Positions 7,861 through 17,398 are shown, counted from the stretch's first letter. The stretch: DNA of 64,000 nucleotides from Bradyrhizobium embrapense (GCF_001189235.2 NZ_LFIP02000001.1:310001-374000), one strand, 5' to 3'. The notes: a model not told the origin generated them from the sequence alone. Numbers and translations: made by a program.

Positions 7861-8664
7861 ATGGATATCAAGCGAGCGCTCCCCCACCCAGAACTTCGCG
7901 GCGTTCTGCGCTCGTTCGAGGAAAGGCGCATGGACCTTGGGAGCGCCGTGCTGGCCTGGCCGGTCGCCGCGCGGCCGCATCAGATCCTCGATATCCATTT
8001 GGCTGAACCATATCGCGTGTGCATCGACGGCGGCAGGGCCAGTCCGACGGCGGACGTCGGACTGGTCGGACCACAAACCTATCGCCGCGCGCATGTTTGC
8101 CTGTCGGGCTCGGTGCATGTCTTCAACATCCTCTTTCAACCGACCGGCCTCAACCGGTTGGTCGGGATCGACATGACCACCTTGGTCAACCAGGACCCGG
8201 CGGCCTCCGACGTTCTCGGCCGATCCGCCACGTTGCTGGGTGATGCCGTGCGCAGGGCGCCAGACTTCGATCTGCGTGTCGCTGCGGTCGAACGCTGGGT
8301 CGAGGCCATGCTCGAGACGCGCGGTCCCGACTGCGCGATCGCCGCCGCGGCGCGCCGGATGATCGCCGTCCGGGGGCGCACGCGGATCGAGGACCTCGTT
8401 GCAAAGTCCGGCTTCAGCACCAGCCAGTTCCAGCGTCGCTTTGCGGCGCAGGTTGGAATGACGCCAAAGCTGTTTGCGCGCACGATCCGGTTCGACCGGG
8501 CATTGGTCGCCCGTCGTGACGCCCCGAACCGGTCCTGGACCGACATCGCCCACGAACTCGGCTATTTCGACCAGGCCCATTTCATCCGCGACTGCCACGC
8601 CTTCGCCGGCTTGCCGCCCAGCAGCCTGATCGGCGAGTGGGACAACATTTTTTTCCCCGCTTGA
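7861..8664 (+). CDS. AraC-family transcriptional regulator
   Basis: The 267-residue protein has an N-terminal effector or dimerisation domain of about 160 residues and a C-terminal double helix-turn-helix. The DNA-binding part includes IEDLVAKSGFSTSQFQRRFAAQVG and the second-helix signature WTDIAHELGYFDQAHFIRDCHAFAG, typical of AraC/XylS activators. The neighbouring MFS permease and Tat-exported SnoaL-like gene are plausible targets, inferred only from proximity. The effector is unknown. Confidence 0.92.
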   Translation: MDIKRALPHPELRGVLRSFEERRMDLGSAVLAWPVAARPHQILDIHLAEPYRVCIDGGRASPTADVGLVGPQTYRRAHVCLSGSVHVFNILFQPTGLNRLVGIDMTTLVNQDPAASDVLGRSATLLGDAVRRAPDFDLRVAAVERWVEAMLETRGPDCAIAAAARRMIAVRGRTRIEDLVAKSGFSTSQFQRRFAAQVGMTPKLFARTIRFDRALVARRDAPNRSWTDIAHELGYFDQAHFIRDCHAFAGLPPSSLIGEWDNIFFPA

Positions 8665-8730
8665 TGACCAAAATCTACAAGCGCTGTCGCGAGCGCTTCC
8701 CGCATGGTCCGGCTTCGCAGGGAGGCGAGC

Positions 8731-9228
8731 ATGGCGGTGAGAATGACGCGGCGCGAGTTCGGCGGCGGCGTCGTGATCGGAATCGCGATCGCCGGCCCGG
8801 GAGCCGGAGCCATGAACATGTCGACCAATCTGGAGCGCTTCAAAGCCATCGTCGAACGCGGATTTTCTCAGGGTGATCTGACGGTCGCAGACGAAATCTG
8901 CGCCGAAACGCTGATCGAGCACGAGTATCTGTCGAAGACCGATATTCCGGGCCCGCAGATCCTGAAAGCGCAGATCGCAGATGCGCGGCGCAGCATCAGG
9001 GACTTGAAGCTCACGATCGAGGCGATCGTGGAAACGCGCGATACGGTGTGGGCGCGAAGCAAGGCAACGGGCGTCGACCCGCACTCGGGAAAGCCTGTTG
9101 CCATCGATGTCATCGACATCTGTCGATTTGCCGACGGCAGGCTCGTCGAGCACTGGGGCGTGCCCGACCGGTTTGCGCTGCTTCATCAGATCGGAGCGCT
9201 GCCGCCTCCGCCGCAAGGCCGGCGCTAG
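8731..9228 (+). CDS. Tat-exported SnoaL-like (ester cyclase) family protein
   Basis: About 165 residues. The ATG at 8731 was chosen for its GGGAGG ribosome-binding site. The N-terminus has a twin-arginine motif, TRREF, then a hydrophobic stretch and a GAGA cleavage region, so export through Tat is likely. The rest matches the SnoaL-like NTF2 fold: an ERFKAIVERGFSQGD first helix and a closing DICRFADGRLVEHWGVPDRF strand set. SnoaL relatives include polyketide cyclases and many uncharacterised proteins; catalysis is not assigned. It follows the AraC gene in the same direction and faces the next gene convergently. Confidence 0.8.
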   Translation: MAVRMTRREFGGGVVIGIAIAGPGAGAMNMSTNLERFKAIVERGFSQGDLTVADEICAETLIEHEYLSKTDIPGPQILKAQIADARRSIRDLKLTIEAIVETRDTVWARSKATGVDPHSGKPVAIDVIDICRFADGRLVEHWGVPDRFALLHQIGALPPPPQGRR

Positions 9229-9270
9229 CGGGAGGCCGGACGGCGCAATGATCCGCATGGTAGATAGCCC

Positions 9271-9292
9271 CTCCCCACAGGCACATGGGGAG
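9271..9292. terminator. Hairpin between convergent genes
   Basis: CTCCCCA pairs with TGGGGAG around an 8-base loop between the ends of two convergent genes. There is no T-run on either side, so terminator function is only suggested. Confidence 0.4.
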
Positions 9293-9318
9293 AGGCCGAA
9301 GGCTACGACGTCTTTCGC

Positions 9319-11073
9319 TCAGTCGATATCGTGGCAGTCGTCGCCACGATGGTCATGGCCGCAGGAGCCGTGGTCATGGGCTTCCTCCCGGCCATCGCCG
9401 GTGCCCGGCGTGAACGACACGCCGCGCAGCGCCTCGCCGGAGTTCGCAGTCCGCAGCGTGACGAAACGCTCGCCGGCCGGCAGCGTCGTCGCGGAAAGCG
9501 TGTCCGTGATCATCACGAGCTTGTTCGGATCGGCACCCTGGTCGCCGCTGCCGCTCACCGTGGAGGTGATCGCCCAGATCGACACGCTGCCGTCGCGATT
9601 GACCCGGCCGGTGATGTTGCGCAGGCCATCGGTCGCCGGCGACCACGGCTTGCCGGTCGCGGCGTTGTTGCCGGTCGGATAGCCCTGCACCGTGTAGGGC
9701 ACACCGAGGTCAAGTCCCGCCTGCAAGGTGTAGGCCTGCTTCCAGGCGCCGGCCTTGCTGTCGAACACCCACTTCTGCAATCCGGCCGTGGTCTGCGCTT
9801 TGGCGGCGGTGTAGCTGTTCGATGTCGGATCGAATGTCGCGGTGCCGTTGCCTTCGTCGGCGACGTAGAGCGTATTGGCGTCGGCGAACCAGATGCCGAA
9901 CGGGAACGAAGTCGTGCTCTTGAGCGCCGTCGGGAAGCCGCTCAGCACGCACATGTTGTAGGGCGTGACGCCCTGCGTCGCCAACTTCGAGCCATCGAAG
10001 AAGATCTGCGTCGTCGGCAGCGATGCAGACGCGGCCGGCACGCCCACGCCGTTCGGGCACGCCTTCGGGTTGCCGTTGGCGGCGTTGCCGGTGGTGTCGA
10101 TGAAGTAGACGGTGTTGATGCCGTTACCGCCGCTGCCCGTGGTCGTGTAGATCACGTTGTTGAACACGGTGAGGCCGCGGAAGTTGGTGTCCTTGCCGAT
10201 CTTGTCGGCCTTCTGGCCGAGCTCGGTGATGTTGAAGCTGCCGAGCGGGAACGGACCGCCGGGATCCGGCTGCCGGGCGAGCGGCGCGTCGGCCTCTCGC
10301 GCGATCTGCATGCCGGCGCCGGTGATGACTCCGGCCGGCTGCGGATTGCCGCCATTGCCCGCATTGCCGGCAGTGTAGAACACACCGGCGCCGTGCCGAT
10401 CGTTGAAGACCGCGGCGCGGCCGTTGTTGCCGCTATAGCCGTTCACCTTGGTGAAGTGGAAGCGACCGTTCTCGTCGACTTCGGCGACCAGGCGATAATA
10501 GGTGCCGGGCACCGGATTGGTCGGATCGATGACGTCAGGCGTGTTGGAGTTCGACACGTCGATGGTGCCGATCGGCGCGAGATAACCCATGAAGGTCACG
10601 CTGCGGTGATCCAGCGACAGATTGAGCGCCAGCTCGGATTTCGACGAGAAGCTGGTGACCATCTGGTCCTTGTTCGGGGAGATGCCGCGCTGGGTGCTGT
10701 TCGGCACTTCGAGCGACTGCACGTGCCTGCCGTCGAGACGCAGCTCGTCGAGCAGGATCTTCGCGGTCAGGCCGAACGAGCCGTCGACGCCGTCGTTGTT
10801 GAACACCGTCGGATAGGTGCCATCGGCCGTTGCGGTCACGCAATTGGGCGACACGCAATTCGGCGGCAACTGCGTCACGCCGGGCGTGATGGTGACGGCG
10901 TTGTTGACGAACACCGCACGGCTCAACAACAGATGACCCGGCCGGAAATGAACGTCGTCGCCGTCGGCGTGCGCAAGACTGCTGGCGAGCGCCGTGGAGG
11001 CGAGCAGCGTCAACGCAAAAACCGGCCGAGACAGCGGAAGCCCCACAGGCGGGCGCAATCCTTTGGCGATCAT
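9319..11073 (-). CDS. Secreted protein, probable beta-propeller, with His/Cys-rich C-terminus
   Basis: This 584-residue protein begins with a long signal peptide (FALTLLASTALASSLAHA) and has no membrane helix afterwards. Repeated segments such as FRGLTVFNNVIYTTTGSGG, FGIWFADANTLYVADEG and RNITGRVNRDGSVSIWAIT resemble NHL or propeller blades, so a secreted propeller is the likeliest fold. Three cysteine-containing segments lie in the body. The last 20 residues are HDHGSCGHDHRGDDCHDID, which looks like a metal-binding tail. It is preceded by a 224-base gap and is not clearly co-transcribed with the upstream gene. I do not recognise a characterised homologue. Confidence 0.75.
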   Translation of the reverse strand: MIAKGLRPPVGLPLSRPVFALTLLASTALASSLAHADGDDVHFRPGHLLLSRAVFVNNAVTITPGVTQLPPNCVSPNCVTATADGTYPTVFNNDGVDGSFGLTAKILLDELRLDGRHVQSLEVPNSTQRGISPNKDQMVTSFSSKSELALNLSLDHRSVTFMGYLAPIGTIDVSNSNTPDVIDPTNPVPGTYYRLVAEVDENGRFHFTKVNGYSGNNGRAAVFNDRHGAGVFYTAGNAGNGGNPQPAGVITGAGMQIAREADAPLARQPDPGGPFPLGSFNITELGQKADKIGKDTNFRGLTVFNNVIYTTTGSGGNGINTVYFIDTTGNAANGNPKACPNGVGVPAASASLPTTQIFFDGSKLATQGVTPYNMCVLSGFPTALKSTTSFPFGIWFADANTLYVADEGNGTATFDPTSNSYTAAKAQTTAGLQKWVFDSKAGAWKQAYTLQAGLDLGVPYTVQGYPTGNNAATGKPWSPATDGLRNITGRVNRDGSVSIWAITSTVSGSGDQGADPNKLVMITDTLSATTLPAGERFVTLRTANSGEALRGVSFTPGTGDGREEAHDHGSCGHDHRGDDCHDID

Positions 11074-11297
11074 TGCTTTTCTCCCAATGTAAGATTTTCT
11101 CAGAAAACGAGGGGGGCGTAGCCACCCGCCATGTCGGCGGCTGGCGCGCGCAATCTGCGGGCGGACTGTTACGGGCGTGCGACAATCGACCGCATGTCCA
11201 CTGCGGCGTCACGCTCGTCACGATGGATGATCAGTCGGTTATGCCCGGCAATTTCGTCCCGGGCCCTCGGCCGCGGCCGAGGGAATGTGCCGACGCG

Positions 11298-14200
11298 CTA
11301 ATTGTTCGTCGTCGGCAGGTCGTTCGGGCCGTACTGCTTGAACTCGAAGATTTTTCGCGTCAGGCCGGGCGCCAGCGCCGAGATCGGGTTGACGCGCAAC
11401 ACCGGCTGGCTGGGCGTGCCGACCACTTCATAGGTCACGCCGATCAGGCCTTCATTGCTGCCGGCGCCGAGGAAAATTCCGAAGAACGGGATCTGGCCGA
11501 ACATGTTGTTCAGCCCGTACATCGGAATGAAGGTGCCGTTCATCCGCACCTGGTTACCGAGATAATCGATGCTGCCTTCGATGGTCGCGCCGATGCTCGG
11601 TCCCTTGACCACGCCGTTGCGGATCGAAAGCTGGCCGCTCTGGCGCGTGAACTCGGCGCGCAGCGCGTCGAACCCGATGCCGTTCTGGGTGCTGACCGGC
11701 CCGCCAGCGACGGCGCGGTCGAGCTGGGTTTCGCCCTTCACCGAGAAGCCCGTGATGTTGAGCAGTCCTTCCCGCGGGCCCGGATCGGGAATCGGCGGCT
11801 CCATCGCCAGCATGAGCTGGCCGCCGACCACCTTCGAATAGGTGTCGATGAAGCGCAGGAACGCGCCGGCGTCAGCGGTCTGCAGGTAGATCACCTCGCG
11901 CGCCTGCTGGCGCCGCAAGTCGGCGCTGACCGGGGTATCGCGGCCAACCCTGCCGCTCAGCGTGAACGTCTTGAAGTACCCGTTGCGACGCGAGACCTTG
12001 GCGTCGACCCCGCGCAGCGCCTCGCCGTTGAAGCCCGCCACCGCGCCGAGCTTCAGATCGACATCGAAATCGATGGTCTTGGCCTTGTTCTTGGGATCGC
12101 TGTCGCGGCCGGAGATCGCCGATTTCAGGAAGCCGCGGCCATCGAACACGTCGCCGCGCATCGTCACCTTGATCACGCCGTCAGGACCGCGATCGGCCCG
12201 CAGTGATGTCTTGTCGCCGTCCGACGGTGCATAGGTCGGGAAGTTCGCATTCATCAGGTCGCCGTTCTGGTCGACCTCGAGCGCGCCCTTGATCGAGACG
12301 CCGCTGCCTTCGATCGAGACATCCTCGAACCGCGTCGACTGCCCCTTCGGCACCACGTTGAAGGTCGCCTTGCCGGCCCTGCCCTGCGCCTTGACCCATC
12401 CAGGCAGGATGTTGTCGAGCTTGAGCTGGGTCAGGTCGGCCTCGACGCCCAGCTTGGTGGTCGGATTATCGCCGCTGCCGAGCTTGCCGGAGAGCTTGAT
12501 CGGGATCGCGCCCGACACTGCGGGGCCGAGATCAAGCCCGAGCCGCGCGCGGCTCGCATCGTCCAGCGTCGCCTGCAGCTTGACGTCGGCATCGCCGTCG
12601 GCCGGCTTGCGGTAGTCGAGCGAGGCGGCCTGGCCGTTGATCTTGACGTCGCCCTTGACCTGGAAGCCGGCGTTGCTCGCAATCACCTTCAGCGTGTTGG
12701 CCTCGAGCTTCTGATTCATCACCAGCTTGTCGACGGCAACGCCGGAGATGTCGGCGGTGACGGAATATTGCGTGTCGGCCTTGGTCAGCCCGCCCGTCAC
12801 CGGCATACCGAGATTGATCGCGGCCGTGACGTTGCCCTTGCTGGTGCTGGGATCGATCGGCGGACCGGAGAGATCGCTGAGCCGATCGGATGCGAGGATT
12901 TCGGCGGCGGCCGGCACCGGACAGTCGACCCGGAACCTGACCTTCGACGGCGACGGCTTCGGCGCCATGTCCGGCACCTCGAAGGTGAAATCCGACAGGG
13001 TGATCTTGCGGCCGGCCGGCGTATCGGCAACGCCCTGGTTGATCGTTACGGTCGCCGTGCGGCCTGTCACCCTGGCCTTCAGATCCGCATCATGCACCGC
13101 GGGCATCTTGTCCACCGGGCGTACCGTGACACCCGACGCGACGATGTTGACCGAGAGGCCGTCATCCGGGATCGGCGGTCCCTTGCGCGACAGATTGTGC
13201 ACCGGCGAGTTGACGCCGACATCGATGCGCTGGAGCGTGCCGCGGTCAATCCGCTCGAGCACCCATTCGCGCACCTCGGGCACGACGATGATCGGCCACA
13301 TCCGCTTCAGGGCGGAGGCCGACATCGGCGTGCCGGCGAAGCCGAGCTGCAACCGCGGCTCGCCCGAATAGTCGATGCTGCCGGTGCCGGCCACCCCGAT
13401 CTCGCCGTTGCTGATATCGGCCTGGGTCAGCAGCACCCGCTTCTTCTCGGTGTCGAACCGGAAACCGATGTTGATGCGATTGAAGATCAGCGGCGGTTCG
13501 TCCTTGTCGGCGCCGGCCAACACAATGGTGCCCCCGGATAGGCCCGCCTGCCAATCGGTGACATTGTCGTTCGGCGGCTCGAGATGGCCGAGCAGCGTGA
13601 TGCGGTTGGCGCCCGAGACGATCTTGATCGGCGCCAGCAGCACGCGGCGGCCCGAATCCCATTCGACGCTCATCTCGGCCGAATCGACCGGCATCGGATA
13701 GTCTGGCGTGTCAGTGTCGATGATGTTGCCGGCGCCGACATTGAGCTTGCCGCGGAAATAGGTCGGCAGGCCGTCGCGGCCGAGCTCGCCCCTCATCTCG
13801 CCCGAAAGCGGCAGGTCCGCGGTGTAGGTGAGGTCCTTGGTCCTCATCGCGAGCAGGATGTTGCGGGTGGAAACCTTGTCGGCCTTGATGTCGACCGAGC
13901 GCACGCCGTTCTGCTGCGGCCCAACCAGGACACGCACCGACCAGGGCTTTGGCCCGTCCTCGCCGAAGCTGAGCGCAACCCCGCCGCCGCTCGGGCGCCG
14001 CAGACTCAGGCTGATATTCTCAAAGCTCCATTTGTTGCCGCGCTGCTGGTCATCGACGACGAGATTGCCGTTCTTGAGGCCGATCTCGTTGAGGTTCTGA
14101 CCGTCGAGGCCGGTCATGCTGAGGCTGTCGAGCCAGTCGAGGCCGGCGAGCAGCCCGCTCTGGGCCGAATCGGGGGCGGCCAACGGAGGCCCGGAGGCAA

Positions 14201-14915
14201 CCGGCGGGGCAGTCGGCGGCTGCGGAGCTGCGGGTGCAGGCCGCGGGAATGTCGGCGGCAGCCCCGCCTCCCGTTTGGATGCAACCCCGGTGGCAAGCGG
14301 TTTTGCGGTGTCGCCGGCAGACACGGTGACGTTGCCATCGGGCGTGATGCGCACCGACAGTTCCGCATCGACCAGATTGAGGCTCTCGGCCCGCAACTGG
14401 CCCATCAGCAATGCCGTTCCGGACAAGCGCACTTCGGCTTTCGGCGCGCTGGCGACGACCGCGTGGTCGCGGTCGCGGACGATGATGTCGCGGATGCGCA
14501 CCGCGATCCTGACCCGGCCGGCGCGCTCGATCTGCGTTCCGCCGACCTCGACCGTGTTGCCGTGGCCGATATTCTCCTCGATCGCCGCGGCAAGCCATGG
14601 CGTCGCCATATCCAGATTGATCGGACCGGCACCGAGCCGCCACCACAGCGCGCCGAAGCAGGTCGCGAACAACACGACCAGCACCACGAGGACCAGCGCG
14701 ATGCGACGAATCCAGCGCTCGCCGTTCAGCCAGCGCTGCATGCCGGAGCAGAAGTCGGTGAAACGATGCAGGTTGGTGTTGGAACGCGCCAGCAATTGCC
14801 GCGCACGGTTGCCCGCCGCCTCATCCTGCTCGTCCCACGCGGCGGCGTCTTCCCATTGCGAGAAGTCGGTCCCGGCGCGCGGATTTGGACCCTGCGGCGA
14901 CGTGTTCCTTGCCAT
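11298..14915 (-). CDS. Large AsmA-like/DUF3971 envelope protein
   Basis: About 1205 residues from the ATG at 14915, which has an AGAGG just upstream; the frame extends a further 27 codons to 14996. A cytoplasmic N-terminal region of about 65 residues is followed by one membrane helix (IALVLVVLVVLFATCFGALWW) and a very long periplasmic domain of beta-rich repeats. The C-terminal part (IRNGVVKGPSIGATIEGSIDYLG, then FGQIPFFGIFLGAG) is typical of the DUF3971/AsmA-like C family. These YhdP/TamB-type proteins are linked to phospholipid transport and outer-membrane integrity. It is divergent from the peroxiredoxin gene. Confidence 0.88.
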   Translation of the reverse strand: MARNTSPQGPNPRAGTDFSQWEDAAAWDEQDEAAGNRARQLLARSNTNLHRFTDFCSGMQRWLNGERWIRRIALVLVVLVVLFATCFGALWWRLGAGPINLDMATPWLAAAIEENIGHGNTVEVGGTQIERAGRVRIAVRIRDIIVRDRDHAVVASAPKAEVRLSGTALLMGQLRAESLNLVDAELSVRITPDGNVTVSAGDTAKPLATGVASKREAGLPPTFPRPAPAAPQPPTAPPVASGPPLAAPDSAQSGLLAGLDWLDSLSMTGLDGQNLNEIGLKNGNLVVDDQQRGNKWSFENISLSLRRPSGGGVALSFGEDGPKPWSVRVLVGPQQNGVRSVDIKADKVSTRNILLAMRTKDLTYTADLPLSGEMRGELGRDGLPTYFRGKLNVGAGNIIDTDTPDYPMPVDSAEMSVEWDSGRRVLLAPIKIVSGANRITLLGHLEPPNDNVTDWQAGLSGGTIVLAGADKDEPPLIFNRINIGFRFDTEKKRVLLTQADISNGEIGVAGTGSIDYSGEPRLQLGFAGTPMSASALKRMWPIIVVPEVREWVLERIDRGTLQRIDVGVNSPVHNLSRKGPPIPDDGLSVNIVASGVTVRPVDKMPAVHDADLKARVTGRTATVTINQGVADTPAGRKITLSDFTFEVPDMAPKPSPSKVRFRVDCPVPAAAEILASDRLSDLSGPPIDPSTSKGNVTAAINLGMPVTGGLTKADTQYSVTADISGVAVDKLVMNQKLEANTLKVIASNAGFQVKGDVKINGQAASLDYRKPADGDADVKLQATLDDASRARLGLDLGPAVSGAIPIKLSGKLGSGDNPTTKLGVEADLTQLKLDNILPGWVKAQGRAGKATFNVVPKGQSTRFEDVSIEGSGVSIKGALEVDQNGDLMNANFPTYAPSDGDKTSLRADRGPDGVIKVTMRGDVFDGRGFLKSAISGRDSDPKNKAKTIDFDVDLKLGAVAGFNGEALRGVDAKVSRRNGYFKTFTLSGRVGRDTPVSADLRRQQAREVIYLQTADAGAFLRFIDTYSKVVGGQLMLAMEPPIPDPGPREGLLNITGFSVKGETQLDRAVAGGPVSTQNGIGFDALRAEFTRQSGQLSIRNGVVKGPSIGATIEGSIDYLGNQVRMNGTFIPMYGLNNMFGQIPFFGIFLGAGSNEGLIGVTYEVVGTPSQPVLRVNPISALAPGLTRKIFEFKQYGPNDLPTTNN

Positions 14916-15238
14916 TGCCTCTCGGTGCTGACGGCGAAGCTGATCACCGCCATCGGGGCGCCCGTCGACGACTATCGAGCGCTCCCTTGCCGGCATCGCC
15001 GCCTATCCTCGCCTAATCATGTTACTCGCCGATGGCCCCAAGAACGGACCAAAAGAACGGACCAAACCAATCAAATCGAAAGCCAATTCAGCAAGCGGAC
15101 GGGTAACGCATCGAATTCCTTGTCACCATACTCCGTGGCCATCAAACTTGCCCAGCGGCCGATGCGAATCCGGCCGCTGCGAATGAGACCCGCAATACCC
15201 CAATGGTTGAGCTTCGGAAAGCGACGAAAGGAAGGCGT
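14916..15238. other. Divergent intergenic region, DUF3971 / peroxiredoxin
   Basis: This 323-base region holds no convincing gene. It contains a two-copy tandem duplication at 15040-15065 and, at its right end, an AAGGAAGG ribosome-binding site for the peroxiredoxin. Confidence 0.5.
15040..15065. repeat. Two-copy 13-bp tandem duplication
   Basis: AAGAACGGACCAA occurs twice head to tail with no mismatch in the divergent region between the DUF3971 gene and the peroxiredoxin. Confidence 0.85.
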
Positions 15239-15952
15239 ATGTCCAAGAAAACGCGCAAGAAATCCTCCAACACAACCGGAAAGCGGGTCGCAACAAAGGT
15301 TGCGCGCGCCGCAAGCGCAAGCACTGGGAAGTCCGCGACCAAAACCCGCACAACGGTTGCGAAGAAGGCCGCGGCCAAAGCAGCGAAGACCAAGTCCGTA
15401 GCGGGTGTTCAGGAGAAAGCCTTGCACAAGGCTGCATCGAAGCCGTTAAAGCCGAAGGCGGCCGCGACCGTGACCAAGTCGTCATCCGTCACACTCACCG
15501 AAGGCGCCCCGGCGCCCGGCTTCGACCTGCCGCGCGACGGCGGAGGCAGCGTTTCGCTGAAGGATTTTGCCGGCAAGAAGCTGGTGCTGTTCTTCTATCC
15601 CCGCGCCGACACCCCCGGCTGCACCAGGGAGGCGATCGACTTCACCCGGCTCAAGAGCGAGTTCATCGCAACAGGGGCGGAGGTGGTCGGCATTTCCGCC
15701 GATACGGTGAAGGCGCAGGAGTCATTTCGAAACAAACACCAGCTGTCCGTGCCGCTGGTCTCGGATCCTGCCCATCAGATGCTGGAGGCGTATGGTGCCT
15801 GGGGCGAAAAATCCATGTATGGCAAGACTTTCATGGGAATTGTTCGCACCACGGTTCTGGTCGATTCCAGCGGAAAAGTCGCCCGCATCTGGCGCCATGT
15901 GAAGGTCGACGGCCATGCCGAAGCGGTATTGGAGGCCGCCCGCGCGCTCTGA
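15239..15952 (+). CDS. bcp: BCP/PrxQ-type one-Cys peroxiredoxin with Lys/Ala-rich N-terminal tail
   Basis: About 237 residues from the ATG at 15239, with AAGGAAGG upstream. Roughly the first 80 residues are rich in Lys, Ala, Thr and Arg (for example TVAKKAAAKAAKTK), like histone H1 or the C-terminal tail of HU-type proteins. The rest is a thioredoxin-fold peroxiredoxin that reduces peroxides: APGFDLPRDGG, FYPRADTPGCTREAIDF with the peroxidatic cysteine, and a closing VLVDSSGKVARIW. The resolving cysteine found five residues later in E. coli BCP is absent, and no other cysteine occurs, so this is a one-Cys enzyme. An M23 peptidase follows 99 bases downstream. Confidence 0.9.
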   Translation: MSKKTRKKSSNTTGKRVATKVARAASASTGKSATKTRTTVAKKAAAKAAKTKSVAGVQEKALHKAASKPLKPKAAATVTKSSSVTLTEGAPAPGFDLPRDGGGSVSLKDFAGKKLVLFFYPRADTPGCTREAIDFTRLKSEFIATGAEVVGISADTVKAQESFRNKHQLSVPLVSDPAHQMLEAYGAWGEKSMYGKTFMGIVRTTVLVDSSGKVARIWRHVKVDGHAEAVLEAARAL

Positions 15953-16051
15953 CCGGACGGTTCCGTTTCCTGAAAATTAACCATGACGGGCTCAAATCGG
16001 CCTCGCAATTAAGCCGTACGGAGCTTGGTCCGACCGGCCGCGGGAGTGCCG

Positions 16052-17398
16052 ATGTCGAGCCGGTCCGGTCATCACCAGAAACACCATCATCCTCAAGACC
16101 ATGGCCGGACGCCGGCGCGCCGTCCGGTCGCCCGGCAAACGGCCGCCGTTGCCGCCTCCGGCGAGGGCTATACGTTGGTCCATGCCGGCAAGCAGGTCCG
16201 CTTCGGACCTGTAGTGTTCTGGATCGCGGTCGGCACCGTCGTCCTGCTCGGCATGTGGTCGGCGGCGACCGCGACGTACTTCGCGTTCCGTGACGACGTC
16301 CTGACCCGGCTGATCGCGCGCCAGGCCGAGATGCAATACGCCTATGAGGACCGCATCTCGGAACTCCGTGCCAAGGTCGACCGCACCACCAGCCGCCAGC
16401 TGCTCGACCAGGAACAGTTCGACCAGAAGCTCGACCAGATCATGAAGCGGCAGTCGATGCTGGAATCGCGCGCCACTGCGCTCGGCACCATGCCTGACGT
16501 TACGACCACCGGATCGATCAAGCCGCAGGGCCGCGCCGATGCCGCGCCGTCATCCGGCACACCAAAGCCCTCCCCGATCAGCGACACCGTGATCTTCGTG
16601 GCGCCGCCGGATCGCGAGGCGCGGCTGGAATCGCGCGCGCCTTTGATCGCCAAGGCGCAGCCGAACCAGTTCGCCAAGGCCCAGGGCGTCGACAACGTTT
16701 TGGTCCGTCTGCAGACCTCGCTCGACCAGGTCGAGCGGCGCCAGGTCGCCGCGCTCTCCTCGGTCGAGGACAGCATCGAATCTCGGGTGCGCCGGATGCG
16801 CGGCGTGATCTCCGATCTCGGCCTCAACATGGCGCAGCTCGAAGCCGCAACCCCGCGCTCCGGCATGGGCGGCCCCTTCGTGCCGGTGAAGCTCGCGCCC
16901 GACGCCGGGGCGTTCGAGCGCCAACTCTACCGCATCAACATCAACCGCGCGCAGATGCAGCGCTTGAACCAGACGCTGGCGCTGGTGCCTTACCGCAAGC
17001 CCGTGGTCGGCGAGGTCGAGTTCACCAGCGGCTTCGGCGTGCGCTCCGATCCGTTCCTCGGTCGTCCGGCGATGCACACCGGGCTCGACTTCCGCGCCGC
17101 GCAGGGCGATCCGGTGCGCGTCACGGCCAACGGCAAGGTGGTGTCTGCGGGTTGGGCCGGCGGCTACGGCCGCATGGTCGAGGTCGATCACGGCAATGGG
17201 CTGTCGACGCGCTACGGCCATCTCTCCGAAATCGGCGTCAAGGTCGGTGAGTACGTCAAGATCGGCCAGGTCATTGGCGCCGTCGGCTCTACCGGCCGCT
17301 CCACCGGTCCGCATCTGCACTATGAGACCCGGATCGACGGCGAAGCCGTCGATCCGCAAAAATTCCTCCGCGCCGGCGTCCGGCTCAGCGCGGGCTAG
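16052..17398 (+). CDS. M23-family (LytM) peptidoglycan endopeptidase
   Basis: About 448 residues, with the start at 16052 chosen for its GGGAG at correct spacing; the frame opens at a TTG at 16025. A basic, His-rich cytoplasmic N-terminus precedes one membrane helix (VFWIAVGTVVLLGMWSAATA), a coiled-coil periplasmic region (AYEDRISELRAKVDRTTSRQ) and a C-terminal LytM domain. The zinc ligands H342 and D346 (HTGLD) and H423 (HLH) and the catalytic histidine region RYGHLSE are all present, so the enzyme should be active against peptide cross-links. The coiled coil suggests control by partner proteins, as in EnvC and related factors. Confidence 0.92.
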   Translation: MSSRSGHHQKHHHPQDHGRTPARRPVARQTAAVAASGEGYTLVHAGKQVRFGPVVFWIAVGTVVLLGMWSAATATYFAFRDDVLTRLIARQAEMQYAYEDRISELRAKVDRTTSRQLLDQEQFDQKLDQIMKRQSMLESRATALGTMPDVTTTGSIKPQGRADAAPSSGTPKPSPISDTVIFVAPPDREARLESRAPLIAKAQPNQFAKAQGVDNVLVRLQTSLDQVERRQVAALSSVEDSIESRVRRMRGVISDLGLNMAQLEAATPRSGMGGPFVPVKLAPDAGAFERQLYRININRAQMQRLNQTLALVPYRKPVVGEVEFTSGFGVRSDPFLGRPAMHTGLDFRAAQGDPVRVTANGKVVSAGWAGGYGRMVEVDHGNGLSTRYGHLSEIGVKVGEYVKIGQVIGAVGSTGRSTGPHLHYETRIDGEAVDPQKFLRAGVRLSAG

